A stretch of 64,000 nt of DNA from an uncultured Gammaproteobacteria bacterium. Its GTDB lineage: Bacteria > Pseudomonadota > Gammaproteobacteria > GCA-001735895. A program made the translations under genes and the position numbers. The notes under the pieces are model-generated. The model was not told where the DNA came from. It searched no databases and saw nothing but the letters and a program-made list of their open reading frames with translations. The DNA lies in assembly GCA_947259485.1 (NCBI GenBank), contig CAMYLU010000001.1:204281-268280 (forward strand), read 5' to 3'. Positions within the stretch are counted from its first letter, which is position 1. Each line of letters starts with the position of its first letter. Positions 34,451-44,482 of this stretch are shown here, in pieces.

Positions 34451-36870
34451 GTTCGTACCCGTTGGTTGCCAGGATCATAGAGAATCGGTTCCACCACTAT
34501 TGCATCGTATTTCTCGCCCAGGATACCGACACTGAGCCGAGTATCGATTTCGGCCTGGTCAGGATCGACGTAGGTATAGGCAATATTCTTCTGGACGCGG
34601 TGACCGTAACCGGCCGACGTAACCGAGCCGACCTGGCGATCGACGTCGAACACGGGGTCGCCGCTGTGCGCGCTAGCGATATCGCAATCGACCGTCATCG
34701 AAACCAGCAGCTTGCGCGGGCCGCGGTCGATTTGTTCGAGCAGAGCTGGTTTGCCGATAAAATCGTTTTTATCGAGCTTGACGAATCGGTCCAGCCTCGC
34801 CTCCAGCGGGTTGTGTTCGTAAATCAGGTCCGCTTTCCAGTGCAGGTAGCCTTTTTCGAGGCGCATCGACTCTGTCGCGTAAAGTCCGAAATAACCGAGA
34901 TCGAAGGCTTTGCCGGCTTCGTTTAATACCTGCCATACCAGGTAAAGCTGTTCATTCGGCACATGCAATTCATAGGCAAGTTCGCCTGAAAAACTGACAC
35001 TCATCGCGGTTACTTCGGCATGACCGATAAACATCTGTCGGCAGCGTAACCATGGAAAAGCCTCCTTGGACCAGTCACAACGCGGGGAAACCGATTGCAA
35101 CAAGGCGCGAGATTTCGGTCCCGCCACAACCAGGATGGTATGGCTGTTCACCATTTCGGTAATCGTGACCGAATCGGGTTTGAATCGATTCAACCAGTCC
35201 CGGTCGTGCCACTCGGCGGCCGCGGCCGAACCCCACCAGTAGCGATTCTGGTCAAGTTTTACCAGGGTGGCCTCGCTTAGGATATTGCCCTTTTCAGTAA
35301 GCAGGTAACATAGTCCCAGCTTACCGATTTCGGTTGGCAGACGGCCGCAGGTCATTCGGTCGAGAAATTCGCTTACCCCCGCGCCGCTAATTTCGTAACG
35401 ATTGAACCCGGACACTTCCATGATGCTGACATGCTGTTGTAAATGTTCGACCTCGGTTGCAACCACGGCTTTGGTCGGGGTAAACCGGTAACTGTGCTCG
35501 TCAATGAAATCGGCACCCGGTTTGAAGAACAGGGCGCGTTCCCAGCCGTTGACAACGCCCCAGGCGCAGTTCAATTGATCGAGCACCGGGTAGAGCGGTG
35601 TCGTGCGCGCCAGCCGGGACGCGGGTCGATGCTCGTGCGGCATGTGATAGTGAAACTCGTTCTGGTAATCCTCGATCGTCTTCAGACAGGTATGTTCGGT
35701 GTTGGCGTACTGTGTGAATCGGCGCGGGTCGAGAAACCACGCGTCGAGTTCGCATTCGCCGTGCACGATGATTTCCGCGAGCAGCTTGCCGTGACCGCCA
35801 CCCTCGCCGATACCGGCGCGCAGGGCGCGCAGGCCGATCGCGCTGTAGGCGTTTTCGATGCCGGGAATCGGCCCGATCAACGGCGCGCCGTCGATGGTGT
35901 AAGTGATCGGTCCGTTGATGACGGTATGAATGCCGGCTTCCATCAGCGCCGGCAGGCGCTCGAAGATGCGCTCCATGTTGTCCAGACAGCGGTCGAGGTC
36001 GGACTCGCACAGCGCCTGGGTGAAGTCGGGATCAATGCCGTCCATACCAAAGGATTTGCAGTCTTGTTCGTAGACACCAACCAGTAACCCCAGTTTTTCC
36101 TGGCGACTGTAGAAGTCATCCCCGGGATCACGGATGATGGGCACGCGGAAGTCGAGCGCCTCGAGTTCGGGCATTGTGTCGGTTAGAAAGTACATATGCT
36201 CCATTGACGTGACCGGATGGGTCACGCCGAGCATGTTGCCAACCTCGTTCACCCGGTAGCCGGTCGCGTTGACTACCTTTTCGCAGGTAATGTCGCCTTT
36301 TTTGGTATGAACAATAAATTCACCATCGGGTTTGCGGGTTATGTTTTCGACTGGATTGAATCGATAAACCTCGGCACCCGCCTCGCGCGCCTTGCGCGCC
36401 AGCGCAAAGGTGATGCCGGCCGGGTCGATATCACCATCGAGCGGGTCCCACCAGGCGCCCAGTAATCCCTGGGTATTCATCAGCGGGTGGCGCCTGCCCG
36501 CTTCATCGGCGTCGATGAATTCCATTTCAACGCCCATACCGGCCGCCATACCGATAAAATGTTTGTAGGTATCGACCTGGTCACGGGTATGCGCAAGGCG
36601 CATCCCGCCAGTGATATGGTAAGAGATCGGGTTTTCCGCATCGTCGGCGAGTTCACGGTACAGGTCGATACTGTGACGTTTGAGTGCAACCATGGTCTGG
36701 TTGCCACCAAACTGGGTGACCTGGGCGGCTGCATGCCAGGTCGAGCCCGACGTCAATTCGTCACGCTCCACCAGCACCACGTCGGTCCAGCCCTCGCGGG
36801 TCAAATGATAAAGTGTTGAACAACCGGCGATGCCGCCACCTATAACCACAACGCGTGCATGAGATTTCAT
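34447..36870 (-). CDS. Dimethylglycine/sarcosine dehydrogenase-like flavoprotein
   Basis: 807 residues in two parts. The N-terminal FAD domain has VVIGGGIAGCSTLYHL and SGSTWHAAAQVTQFGG, the His of WHAA being where related dehydrogenases attach FAD covalently. The C-terminal 400 residues are a GcvT-like folate domain (ISGAGVSEFLDRMTCGRLP, FSGELAYELHVP, ESMRLEKGYLHWKADLIYEHNPLEA). Family members oxidise N-methyl groups of dimethylglycine or sarcosine and pass the carbon to tetrahydrofolate. Followed by the MttB-like gene with a 4-base overlap. Confidence 0.9.
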   Translation of the reverse strand: MKSHARVVVIGGGIAGCSTLYHLTREGWTDVVLVERDELTSGSTWHAAAQVTQFGGNQTMVALKRHSIDLYRELADDAENPISYHITGGMRLAHTRDQVDTYKHFIGMAAGMGVEMEFIDADEAGRRHPLMNTQGLLGAWWDPLDGDIDPAGITFALARKAREAGAEVYRFNPVENITRKPDGEFIVHTKKGDITCEKVVNATGYRVNEVGNMLGVTHPVTSMEHMYFLTDTMPELEALDFRVPIIRDPGDDFYSRQEKLGLLVGVYEQDCKSFGMDGIDPDFTQALCESDLDRCLDNMERIFERLPALMEAGIHTVINGPITYTIDGAPLIGPIPGIENAYSAIGLRALRAGIGEGGGHGKLLAEIIVHGECELDAWFLDPRRFTQYANTEHTCLKTIEDYQNEFHYHMPHEHRPASRLARTTPLYPVLDQLNCAWGVVNGWERALFFKPGADFIDEHSYRFTPTKAVVATEVEHLQQHVSIMEVSGFNRYEISGAGVSEFLDRMTCGRLPTEIGKLGLCYLLTEKGNILSEATLVKLDQNRYWWGSAAAAEWHDRDWLNRFKPDSVTITEMVNSHTILVVAGPKSRALLQSVSPRCDWSKEAFPWLRCRQMFIGHAEVTAMSVSFSGELAYELHVPNEQLYLVWQVLNEAGKAFDLGYFGLYATESMRLEKGYLHWKADLIYEHNPLEARLDRFVKLDKNDFIGKPALLEQIDRGPRKLLVSMTVDCDIASAHSGDPVFDVDRQVGSVTSAGYGHRVQKNIAYTYVDPDQAEIDTRLSVGILGEKYDAIVVEPILYDPGNQRVRT

Positions 36871-36924
36871 AGTGTAAGTAGTATCATGGAATCGTTTTCA
36901 GTGAAATAGATAAGGAACCTGATC

Positions 36925-37749
36925 ATGAAGAAATTCTTAATCATCTGCTGTTCATTTTATTTCGCCTCCGGCAGTGCGCTGGCCGACGTGCAGATTACGA
37001 TCAAGGGCGACAAGGGTCGCATCAGCACCTTTAGCAGTAATGGCAAGGTGGCCCGTATCGAAGATAAACAAATGCCCGGCTATGTCATCATCGATCATGC
37101 AAGTGGTGATTTTTATATGGTCGATACCAAGCGCGGTGAAATTATGCGGAGCGGTATCGGCAAGGGGGGTGTTGCCGTCAACGCTTCGAAAATTAGCATA
37201 AACCTCAAGGATAAAGGTGGCGGACAAAAGATTGCAGGTTATTCAACGCGTAAATTTGAAATGATCGTGAATGGAGAAAATTGCGGCACTATTTACGCCT
37301 CGAGCGAATTGCTAAAAAATAATGAGATTCGAGCAATTTTCGAGTCGATGCGAAGCATGCAACAATTTTCCCGCAACAGGACAGGGGGTATGGGCGGAAT
37401 TATGTCGGTATGCCAGCAAGCTAACATGCAGCTAGCCGACATGATCGAATCGAGCGGGGCGCCGATGCGAGTGCTTGATCAAAGCGGCAAGCTGCAATCG
37501 GAAGTGGTAGCGGTCGATACGAAAAAGAAGTTTGCCGCCAGTCACTACGCACTGCCATCTGGCATGAAGGTTGTTGATATGAGCGAAAAGATGAACCAGG
37601 CGGAACAAGAAACCCAGCAAATGATGGAAAATATGCCGGATATGGGTGAGTTGATGAAGCAGATACAACAGGGCGGCGGGCAAATGACGGAAGAAATGCA
37701 ACAGCAAATGCAACAAATGATGAAACAGTTGCAGCAACAATCCCAGTAG
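36925..37749 (+). CDS. Secreted hypothetical protein (DUF4412-like) with Gln/Met-rich tail
   Basis: 274 residues with a signal peptide (MKKFLIICCSFYFASGSALA). The mature part has a beta-rich pattern (IKGDKGRISTFSSNGKVARI, YVIIDHASGDFYMVDTKRGE) typical of periplasmic lipocalin- or DUF4412-like proteins. The last 60 residues are extremely rich in Gln and Met (MTEEMQQQMQQMMKQLQQQS), probably a disordered or coiled tail. An AGGAA ribosome site precedes the start. Divergent from the DMGDH-like gene across 54 bases. Function unknown. Confidence 0.72.
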   Translation: MKKFLIICCSFYFASGSALADVQITIKGDKGRISTFSSNGKVARIEDKQMPGYVIIDHASGDFYMVDTKRGEIMRSGIGKGGVAVNASKISINLKDKGGGQKIAGYSTRKFEMIVNGENCGTIYASSELLKNNEIRAIFESMRSMQQFSRNRTGGMGGIMSVCQQANMQLADMIESSGAPMRVLDQSGKLQSEVVAVDTKKKFAASHYALPSGMKVVDMSEKMNQAEQETQQMMENMPDMGELMKQIQQGGGQMTEEMQQQMQQMMKQLQQQSQ

Positions 37750-37785
37750 ACTGCTAAATTTCCGTTACCTGGGGACTGACCTGGT

Positions 37786-38985
37786 CTAGCTCAGGATCTC
37801 CGAAACCTCTTCATCGATGATGCTGCCGATAGTGTCCATATCTTCAATCGAGAAGGTGAGCGGAATACGCAGGTCGAAAGTAGTCGCCAGGATTTCCAGT
37901 GTTTGCGGCAGCTGCTGGGAATTACCAGTGTAGCGCCAGCTATCGTAACGACTGGTAAAGCCGTGCGGCTCGACGCCCCCGAACCATTTCAATTCCACGC
38001 CGCGCAGCGCGCAGCCGGCAATAAAAATCGCCACCTGGCCTTGATCCAGTTCCGGTACCCGAAATTGCAACGAACTGCCGACATAGGATTCCTTGTCGGG
38101 TCTTTGCGGCAGGTAAACTTGCGCATTGTTTGCGAGCCGTTGTGCCAGTGCCCGGTAACGCTTGTTCCAGCGAGTGCAATTTTGATCAAGGCCGGGTAGC
38201 TGTGCGCGCAGGATCGCCGCACGCAGGTTATCCATGCGGCCACTGTAATTCGGGGTATCGAGCTTGATATCGGTAAACACTTCGGCCTGGGGTACGGTAC
38301 CATGGCGCTCAAACAGCATGTAGGAACCGGAGTAGATGATGGCCCGTGCGATGATTTGGTCGTCATCGGTCGTCAGGAAACCGCCTTCGCCCGAATTGAG
38401 ATGCTTGTAAGTCTGGGTGCTGAAGCAGGCAATCTTGCCAAAACTACCTGACTTTTTTCCGTCCCAGCTCGCGCCCATGGTATGCGCACAATCCTCGATC
38501 AGCGTCACCCCGTGTTTTTTACAAAGTGCTGTTACCGCGGTCATGTCGGCGATGTGCCCGCGCATGTGAGAGATCATGAAAAAGCGCGCCCTTGACTGCA
38601 GCATCATGGTTTCAAGATGCGCCAGGTCGACACAATAGTTGTGATCGATTTCGACCAGCACTGGTTTGCCACCCGCATTATCGATGGCGCCAGGCACCGG
38701 CGCGAGCGTGAACGCGTTACTGAGTACTGCTTCACCAGGTTGAATACCGGCCGCCTTTAACGCGATATGCAGTGAGTAGCCTCCCGAAGTACAGGCAAGG
38801 CAGTATCGTTGACCCATGTAGGCGGCATATTCCTGCTCAAGTAACGCCGCTTCGGAAATTTCGCCTTCGAGTGTGTTGTATCGATGCAGCCGGCCACTGC
38901 GTAAAACCATTATCGCATGTTCGATGCCTGCATCGGGAATAGCCTCCTGCTGGGTAAAAGGCTTGGAGAAGACGGATTTAGTCAT
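37786..38985 (-). CDS. DegT/DnrJ/EryC1/StrS-family aminotransferase
   Basis: 399 residues of the PLP-dependent sugar aminotransferase family. The cofactor lysine is in FSTQTYKHLNSGEGGFL (near residue 205), with VTLIEDCAHTMGASWDGKKSG before it and CTSGGYSLHIALKAAGIQPG near residue 65. The family usually makes amino sugars for antibiotics, O-antigens or glycoproteins, but no sugar-nucleotide genes lie nearby, so it may act on another carbonyl compound. Divergent from polB. Confidence 0.86.
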   Translation of the reverse strand: MTKSVFSKPFTQQEAIPDAGIEHAIMVLRSGRLHRYNTLEGEISEAALLEQEYAAYMGQRYCLACTSGGYSLHIALKAAGIQPGEAVLSNAFTLAPVPGAIDNAGGKPVLVEIDHNYCVDLAHLETMMLQSRARFFMISHMRGHIADMTAVTALCKKHGVTLIEDCAHTMGASWDGKKSGSFGKIACFSTQTYKHLNSGEGGFLTTDDDQIIARAIIYSGSYMLFERHGTVPQAEVFTDIKLDTPNYSGRMDNLRAAILRAQLPGLDQNCTRWNKRYRALAQRLANNAQVYLPQRPDKESYVGSSLQFRVPELDQGQVAIFIAGCALRGVELKWFGGVEPHGFTSRYDSWRYTGNSQQLPQTLEILATTFDLRIPLTFSIEDMDTIGSIIDEEVSEILS

Positions 38986-39189
38986 TCGTGGTTTCAGCTG
39001 TATTCGGGCAGTTAAAAAATTCTCGGTTGGGCAAATAATGACTCGAGCGGGGTCGGTAAATGAGCAAAATGCAGTCTCGGGAAGCGGGAAAGATACATGG
39101 TGGTCTCCAAAGATGATTCAAGCTTGCACGGGAACCAGCGATAATAATGTAATGTGCGTTAAAGTTAACCTTTTTTCGGAACCGACTCG

Positions 39190-41544
39190 TTGACTCCTGC
39201 CTTTTTATTAACACGCCAATGGTCTGATGAGCAGGACGGTGTGCGCCTGGACTTCTGGCTGACCACCGCACAAGGTCCGTTGATGGTTTCGATCCATCAA
39301 CAGCAAGCCCTGTTTTTTATTCGGCAGGCCGACGCACAAAAGGCAGACACCCTGATTGGCAAGGTTCGCGGCGTTTCGATTAAACCGCTGCAGCTGAAAA
39401 CCTTCGATGAACAAGCGGTCAGCGCGGTTTACTTTGGCTCGCAGCAGCAGCTTTATCGTTCGCGCGACAAGCTGCTGCAGAATGGCATCGCCTGTTACGA
39501 AGCTGATATTCGCCCCACCGAACGGTTCCTGTGCGAGCGCTTCATTACTGCCTCGGTCGATATCGATGCGGACTATAGCGAAGGGGGTTTGCAAAACGTT
39601 CGTTTACAGCCCGGTAAATACACGCCGAATTTCGAGATCATGTCACTCGACATCGAATCCGATTACGAAACTGATGCATTGTTTTCGATTGCGTTCGTGA
39701 CTACCGGCACCAACCGGGTCGTGATGATCGGTGACGGAGTGGATAACGACTTTATCGAGTATGTCAAAGATGAGACCGCCTTGTTGCAACGCTGGATCGA
39801 GTGGGTCGAGCGTATCGACCCTGATATCCTGATTGGTTGGAACGTGATCAATTTTGATCTCCGGCTGTTACAGAAAAAATCACAGGCGCTCGGAGTGCCG
39901 CTCAGCATCGGCCGCCGCGCTGCGCAGCCCGTGTGGCGGCAATCCCAGGCCGATCGCAGTCACTACTTTGTGTTGATCCCGGGAAGGGTGGTTCTTGATG
40001 GCATCGATATGCTGCGCTCCGCTACCTATAACTTCGCCAGCTTCGCGCTGGAATCGGTAGCCCGGGAGTTGCTGGGTAGAGGTAAATTAATTCACCATAA
40101 AACGCTCTCTGACCCTCTTTATAAGGCGAAAGAAATCAGGCGACAATTCGAGCAGGAGAAAGAAACACTGGCGACCTATAACCTCGAAGATTGCCAACTG
40201 GTGTGGGATATTTTTGAAAAAACGGAGCTGGTCGGGTTTTCCATCGAACGTGCCAGGCTCACCGGCCTGGAGATGGATCGTGCGGGTGGTTCGGTCGCAG
40301 CATTCGACAATCTCTACCTGCCGCGACTGCACCGCAAGGGATACATAGCGCCGAACATCGGTGACTACCAGGGTGAGTTGAGCGCGCCGGGAGGATACGT
40401 CATGGATTCGACCCCGGGGTTGCAGGATTCAGTACTGGTGCTCGATTATAAAAGTCTGTACCCGAGTATTATCCGGACTTTCCGTGTCGATCCCTACGCG
40501 CGGGTGGCTGCGAAACGGGCTGATCCGCAAGACGTCGTTGCGGGATATGACGGGGCGAGTTTTCACAAGTACGAGCATATTTTGCCGCAGATCATTGAAA
40601 ACTTGTGGGCGGCACGTGACCAAGCCAAGCGCGACGGTAACGCAGCCTTATCACAGGCAATCAAGATCATTATGAATTCTTTTTACGGCGTGCTTGGCAC
40701 TTCTGGCTGTCGGCTACACGATTCCCGCCTGACCAGTTCAATCACCAAGCGTGGCCACGACATCATTATCCAGACGGTCAAACTCATCGAGGCAGAGGGT
40801 TACGAGGTAATCTACGGCGACACCGATTCGGTATTTGTTTCCTTAAACGGCTCGCGAGACAATCGCACCGCGGCCGATATCGGCAACCACCTGGTCGCTA
40901 CAATTAATCGATACTGGCGAGATCACCTGCAGCAGGAGTACGGTATCGAATCCTGCCTGGAAATGGAGTTTGAGACCCATTTCAGGCAGTTCTTCATGCC
41001 GACCATGCGTGGCTCGGAGCAGGGTAGCAAGAAACGCTATGCCGGTCTTATCGACGATGAGCGGGGCAAGCGTAATATTGTTTACAAGGGTCTTGAAACA
41101 GTCCGTACCGACTGGACCGAGCTGGCCCGTGAATTTCAGCAAACCCTTTACCAGCTGATCTTTGATGGCGAAGAATATGCTGATTATATCCGGCAGACGG
41201 TGGCGGATCTTTATGATGGCAGGTTCGACCAGCAATTGGTTTACCGAAAGCGGCTGCATAAGAAACTTGCCGAATACCAGAAAAATATTCCACCGCATGC
41301 GCAGGCTGCAATCAAGGCCGAGGCCGAGTTCAAGCAGACTCAACAACCTTCACGCTATCGCAACCGAAGCTGGATCGAGTACGTGATTACCGTTGCCGGC
41401 GCACAAACCCTGGAATGCCAGAATGCAAAGCTCGACTATGAACACATCGTTGAAAAACAACTGACGCCGATCGCAGACACCATCCTCAATGCGATTGGCT
41501 CTTCAATGGATGAAATTACCCGTCAACAGCAGAAGCTGTTTTAG
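39190..41544 (+). CDS. polB: DNA polymerase II (family B)
   Basis: 784 residues (E. coli 783) with a TTG start reading MTPAFLLTRQWSDEQDGVRL. The 3'-5' exonuclease motif is MSLDIESDYETDALF, and polymerase motifs are VLDYKSLYPSIIRTF, KIIMNSFYGVLGTSGCR, and YGDTDSVFV, followed by GSKKRYAGL and KGLETVRTDW. In E. coli this polymerase is SOS-induced and acts in translesion synthesis and fork restart. I see no good LexA box upstream here. Confidence 0.96.
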   Translation: MTPAFLLTRQWSDEQDGVRLDFWLTTAQGPLMVSIHQQQALFFIRQADAQKADTLIGKVRGVSIKPLQLKTFDEQAVSAVYFGSQQQLYRSRDKLLQNGIACYEADIRPTERFLCERFITASVDIDADYSEGGLQNVRLQPGKYTPNFEIMSLDIESDYETDALFSIAFVTTGTNRVVMIGDGVDNDFIEYVKDETALLQRWIEWVERIDPDILIGWNVINFDLRLLQKKSQALGVPLSIGRRAAQPVWRQSQADRSHYFVLIPGRVVLDGIDMLRSATYNFASFALESVARELLGRGKLIHHKTLSDPLYKAKEIRRQFEQEKETLATYNLEDCQLVWDIFEKTELVGFSIERARLTGLEMDRAGGSVAAFDNLYLPRLHRKGYIAPNIGDYQGELSAPGGYVMDSTPGLQDSVLVLDYKSLYPSIIRTFRVDPYARVAAKRADPQDVVAGYDGASFHKYEHILPQIIENLWAARDQAKRDGNAALSQAIKIIMNSFYGVLGTSGCRLHDSRLTSSITKRGHDIIIQTVKLIEAEGYEVIYGDTDSVFVSLNGSRDNRTAADIGNHLVATINRYWRDHLQQEYGIESCLEMEFETHFRQFFMPTMRGSEQGSKKRYAGLIDDERGKRNIVYKGLETVRTDWTELAREFQQTLYQLIFDGEEYADYIRQTVADLYDGRFDQQLVYRKRLHKKLAEYQKNIPPHAQAAIKAEAEFKQTQQPSRYRNRSWIEYVITVAGAQTLECQNAKLDYEHIVEKQLTPIADTILNAIGSSMDEITRQQQKLF

Positions 41545-41569
41545 AATACGTTTTCCCTGCGGCAATCCA

Positions 41570-42097
41570 CTAGTCGCGCAGAAACACCATGTCGTCGCCA
41601 GGTGCAGCTCTGTGACAGGCGATGCAACCCTCTGGTTCCCCCTTGGCTACCTTGCCAGCAAGCAGCATGCCTTCTGGATTGCTGTCGATGCTACCGTCTG
41701 ACTTGTACTTGACCCAGAACCAGTCCCCGGTTTCAGGATCGTAACCGGGACGTTTCAACATCACTGTAATAACTTGCAGATACTTCGCCGGATCATTGGC
41801 GACATTGACGATACTGACACCCTCACCACCGTAGTTGCGCTTGACGATAATGTCATGCAGTTTTCCGTCTACGACAATCTTTCCCGCGATGGTATCCAGA
41901 ATAGCCCCATGCGGGTGTTCGCCTATATAGGGCTTTGACATGAAACCGTCTTTTCCAGCATAGCCTGCGTCAATCATTGTCTGCCATAGATTCCTGGCAT
42001 AGCTGACATCTTCTTTACCCCCAAAAGGTGCAGCCGCGTTAACGCCCCCGGTCAAAAAAACAAGAGCTCCCAGGTATAATAACTTCATTGTTTTCAT
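41570..42097 (-). CDS. Cytochrome P460-family haem protein
   Basis: 175 residues with a signal peptide (MKTMKLLYLGALVFLTGGVNA), so it is exported to the periplasm. The body is of the P460 type (KPYIGEHPHGAILDTIAGKI, KRPGYDPETGDWFWVKYKSD), and one c-type haem site, CIACH, lies 14 residues from the C-terminus. P460 enzymes oxidise hydroxylamine or related nitrogen compounds in some bacteria, but many homologues have unknown roles. It is convergent with polB and upstream of no obvious partner. Confidence 0.83.
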   Translation of the reverse strand: MKTMKLLYLGALVFLTGGVNAAAPFGGKEDVSYARNLWQTMIDAGYAGKDGFMSKPYIGEHPHGAILDTIAGKIVVDGKLHDIIVKRNYGGEGVSIVNVANDPAKYLQVITVMLKRPGYDPETGDWFWVKYKSDGSIDSNPEGMLLAGKVAKGEPEGCIACHRAAPGDDMVFLRD

Positions 42098-42145
42098 TCG
42101 AATTCCCCTGCCTGATTTTGGACGAGCCTGTGCATGGCCGGGGCG

Positions 42146-42571
42146 TCAGTCTTTTACCTTGCGCGGCTGCAATTCATCGTATTGCGGTAACCCGTCGACT
42201 GCTGCACGCCAGGGCGCCCGGTCTTTCCAGAATATGTTCTGCGTAGGTTTGATTCCCGGGTCTTGATCCAGGGTGCCGGCCGGTATGATCATTGCGGTGC
42301 CGCTTTGCGAAAGCCAGGGTAAAGAAGAGCCACATTGCCTGCAGAAGCAGGTGGCAAAATGCTTTGCATCCGGATGATCGAAGCGTCCGACCATTTCCTC
42401 GCCATCAAGCCATTCAAACTGTTTTGGATCAACCAGGATATTACTGGCAAAGGCGCTGCCGGTGAACTTGCGACAGCGCGAGCAGTGACAGTACTGGAAA
42501 ACGTATTCAGGGCCGTGAAACTGGTAGGTGACAGCCTGGCACAGGCAGCTACCCCTCGTGGATTTACTCAT
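42146..42571 (-). CDS. GFA-family (Mss4-like) zinc protein
   Basis: 141 residues of the glutathione-dependent formaldehyde-activating/CENP-V fold. The zinc-binding pairs are visible: SCLCQAVTY, QYCHCSRCRKFTGSAFA and FCRQCGSSLPW. A GAGATAAAACC sequence precedes the ATG. Family members bind glutathione adducts. Given the demethylation enzymes around it, handling of released formaldehyde is attractive but unproven. Confidence 0.88.
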   Translation of the reverse strand: MSKSTRGSCLCQAVTYQFHGPEYVFQYCHCSRCRKFTGSAFASNILVDPKQFEWLDGEEMVGRFDHPDAKHFATCFCRQCGSSLPWLSQSGTAMIIPAGTLDQDPGIKPTQNIFWKDRAPWRAAVDGLPQYDELQPRKVKD

Positions 42572-42610
42572 GGTTTTATCTCCCGGTTATCTGAAAGTTT
42601 AGCCCAGGCG

Positions 42611-44308
42611 CTATCCGGGCAGCAAATCGGGCGCCAGCAACGACACTATATCGCGCAGGGTTTCATCGACCAGGTTTTGCTTGAAGAGCTCGGTGTCGAC
42701 CAGTTCGAAGCTGCCGGAACGAATCGCCAGGAAGCAATTGTCTGTCTCAATATCGACAAACTCGATCAGTTTGAATTTGGCGATACACTGGCGCAGAAAA
42801 CCGAGATTGTTTTCTACCTTCAATTGTTCGGTCGGCGCTGCTACCTGTTCGGGACTGGTCGCCAGAACATTGATGCGTTGATAGCGGTCGATATCGATCA
42901 ACGAGCGAACCCGGTAAATCTGCATCCGACCCTGGGTGCCGCGCGCGATTAGCTCAGGATAGGTTCCCATCGCTACACTATTATCGAGAAACTCGAAAAA
43001 ATATCGGGGTTTATCATTGGCAAGCCATTTGAATAATAGCTTTGGCATTCCGGCATAAGCCTCGATACAGTGGCCGAGAAAATCTTCGACGGCCTTGTAA
43101 CGCCCACGCACCAGGCCGCGTTCCCAACCTCGTTCGACGGTGGCTTCCGGTGGCGTTACCACAAAGTACATGTACATGGTGTCGATATAGCGCACGTAGG
43201 TTTTGTGCAAGACTCGGGTGATTTTTTCGCTGGCGAAGCTGTCGAAACGAAAGCGATCCACCATCAGGTGCGGTATCGAATGTCGCTTTTCCGCCTTGGC
43301 GCGAATGTAATGGTCGAGCTTGGTGTCGATGATATTGATTTCGTGGCTGGTAAATCGGCCGGCGTATTTATAACTTTCTCCCAGGGCGTCGTAATCGAGA
43401 AGCATGCGTCGCCAGATATCTGGACTGATCGTACCGTAACCATGGTCCTCGATGCCGAGTTCCGCCATCATCTCGCTCAACATCGGTCGCAGCGAACTTT
43501 TGCCAGCCGCCGAAGCGCCCTTGAGACTGATTAAAATCGGTTTCTCGGCATCTGCTATGCGCTCGTATTTCTCGGTGGTAATGGCTTCGTCTACCAGCTT
43601 GCCAACCTTGCTGCCGATTTCACGACTGCCGAGATAGTTGCAGGCGTGCCTGACACAGATGTTCTTTAGATAGCCAGGATCGTTACCAACGAAGCCACGA
43701 GTGGTCGCGATCGAGCCCAGGACTCGATACAAACTTCGATAGACAGCTTGCGATAGTTTGTCGTCTGCATTAAGACCGCGCTGCTTGTAGTTGTTAATCA
43801 ACTCGAATTCGCGTTCCTGCCTGCTTTGCGGTGCCGTGGAGGATTTTGCTTTGGACGTGGCGAAACGGGACCAGAATGATGGCTTTACACTGGCCGCCGG
43901 CATTTTATGGACCAGCGCAGTCTCGAGCTCCTGTTGTGTCATGTCCTCGATCTTGGTACGCATGGTTTCGAATCTATGCTCGATCTGCATCAGGTTGGGA
44001 ATGACATACTTGCTGAAAATTTTTCGCGCAATGGTGCGAAAATTGATGCCGAGGTCTTCCTCGTATTCGCCTTCGAGAACAACGATGTCCGCGGTAATGC
44101 GCACAATCAGTTCATGCAAAACCAGTCGATGTGGGCGAAAGCCGATCAGTTCTTCCGGGCTTAGCCCGGTTTCTGCCGCGAGTTCGTTGACTTCGTTTAG
44201 CGTGGTGAAGACGTTTGCCGGATTATAAATAGTTTCGAGCTCCCGATAGGCCGGGGGTATTTCCGATTCGATACCGGGGTTCCAGGCTGAATAGCTTTTC
44301 TGATCCAT
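42611..44308 (-). CDS. P-loop NTPase of unknown function with zeta-toxin-like kinase core (paralogue 2)
   Basis: 565 residues, homologous over its whole length to the protein at 2079-3875. Shared blocks include YSAWNPGIESEIPPAY, GFRPHRLVLHELIVRITADI, EDLGINFRTIARKIF, the Walker A GASAAGKSS near residues 261-269, TISPDIWRRMLLDYDALGES, VDRFRFDSFA, VTPPEATVERGWERGLVRGR and FFEFLDNSVAMG. The linker after the N-terminal domain is charged and variable. No antitoxin, regulator or other operon partner is adjacent. Function unknown; nucleotide or sugar-nucleotide phosphorylation is suggested only by the P-loop context. Confidence 0.86.
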   Translation of the reverse strand: MDQKSYSAWNPGIESEIPPAYRELETIYNPANVFTTLNEVNELAAETGLSPEELIGFRPHRLVLHELIVRITADIVVLEGEYEEDLGINFRTIARKIFSKYVIPNLMQIEHRFETMRTKIEDMTQQELETALVHKMPAASVKPSFWSRFATSKAKSSTAPQSRQEREFELINNYKQRGLNADDKLSQAVYRSLYRVLGSIATTRGFVGNDPGYLKNICVRHACNYLGSREIGSKVGKLVDEAITTEKYERIADAEKPILISLKGASAAGKSSLRPMLSEMMAELGIEDHGYGTISPDIWRRMLLDYDALGESYKYAGRFTSHEINIIDTKLDHYIRAKAEKRHSIPHLMVDRFRFDSFASEKITRVLHKTYVRYIDTMYMYFVVTPPEATVERGWERGLVRGRYKAVEDFLGHCIEAYAGMPKLLFKWLANDKPRYFFEFLDNSVAMGTYPELIARGTQGRMQIYRVRSLIDIDRYQRINVLATSPEQVAAPTEQLKVENNLGFLRQCIAKFKLIEFVDIETDNCFLAIRSGSFELVDTELFKQNLVDETLRDIVSLLAPDLLPG

Positions 44309-44482
44309 AATTCTGTATTTGTTTTATCAACCTTAATCGAAAACAGCCGGTGGTAGCACCTGCCCAGCCGTCGACACAAGTCGTGGCAGGATAAACGCAT
44401 TGATCACCGATGTGTATTAAGTTTTACCTCGGGTTATCATCGGACTAAATCAACTCGGTTACCCGGGCAGTTATAGAAAAAG

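Noticed and set aside
35443-36087. 214-codon plus-strand frame inside the DMGDH-like gene
   Set aside because: Antisense shadow of a well-supported gene.
38998-39012. CTG-TATTCGGG-CAG as a LexA box for polB
   Set aside because: The spacer is 8 bases; LexA needs 10, and the AT-rich centre is missing.
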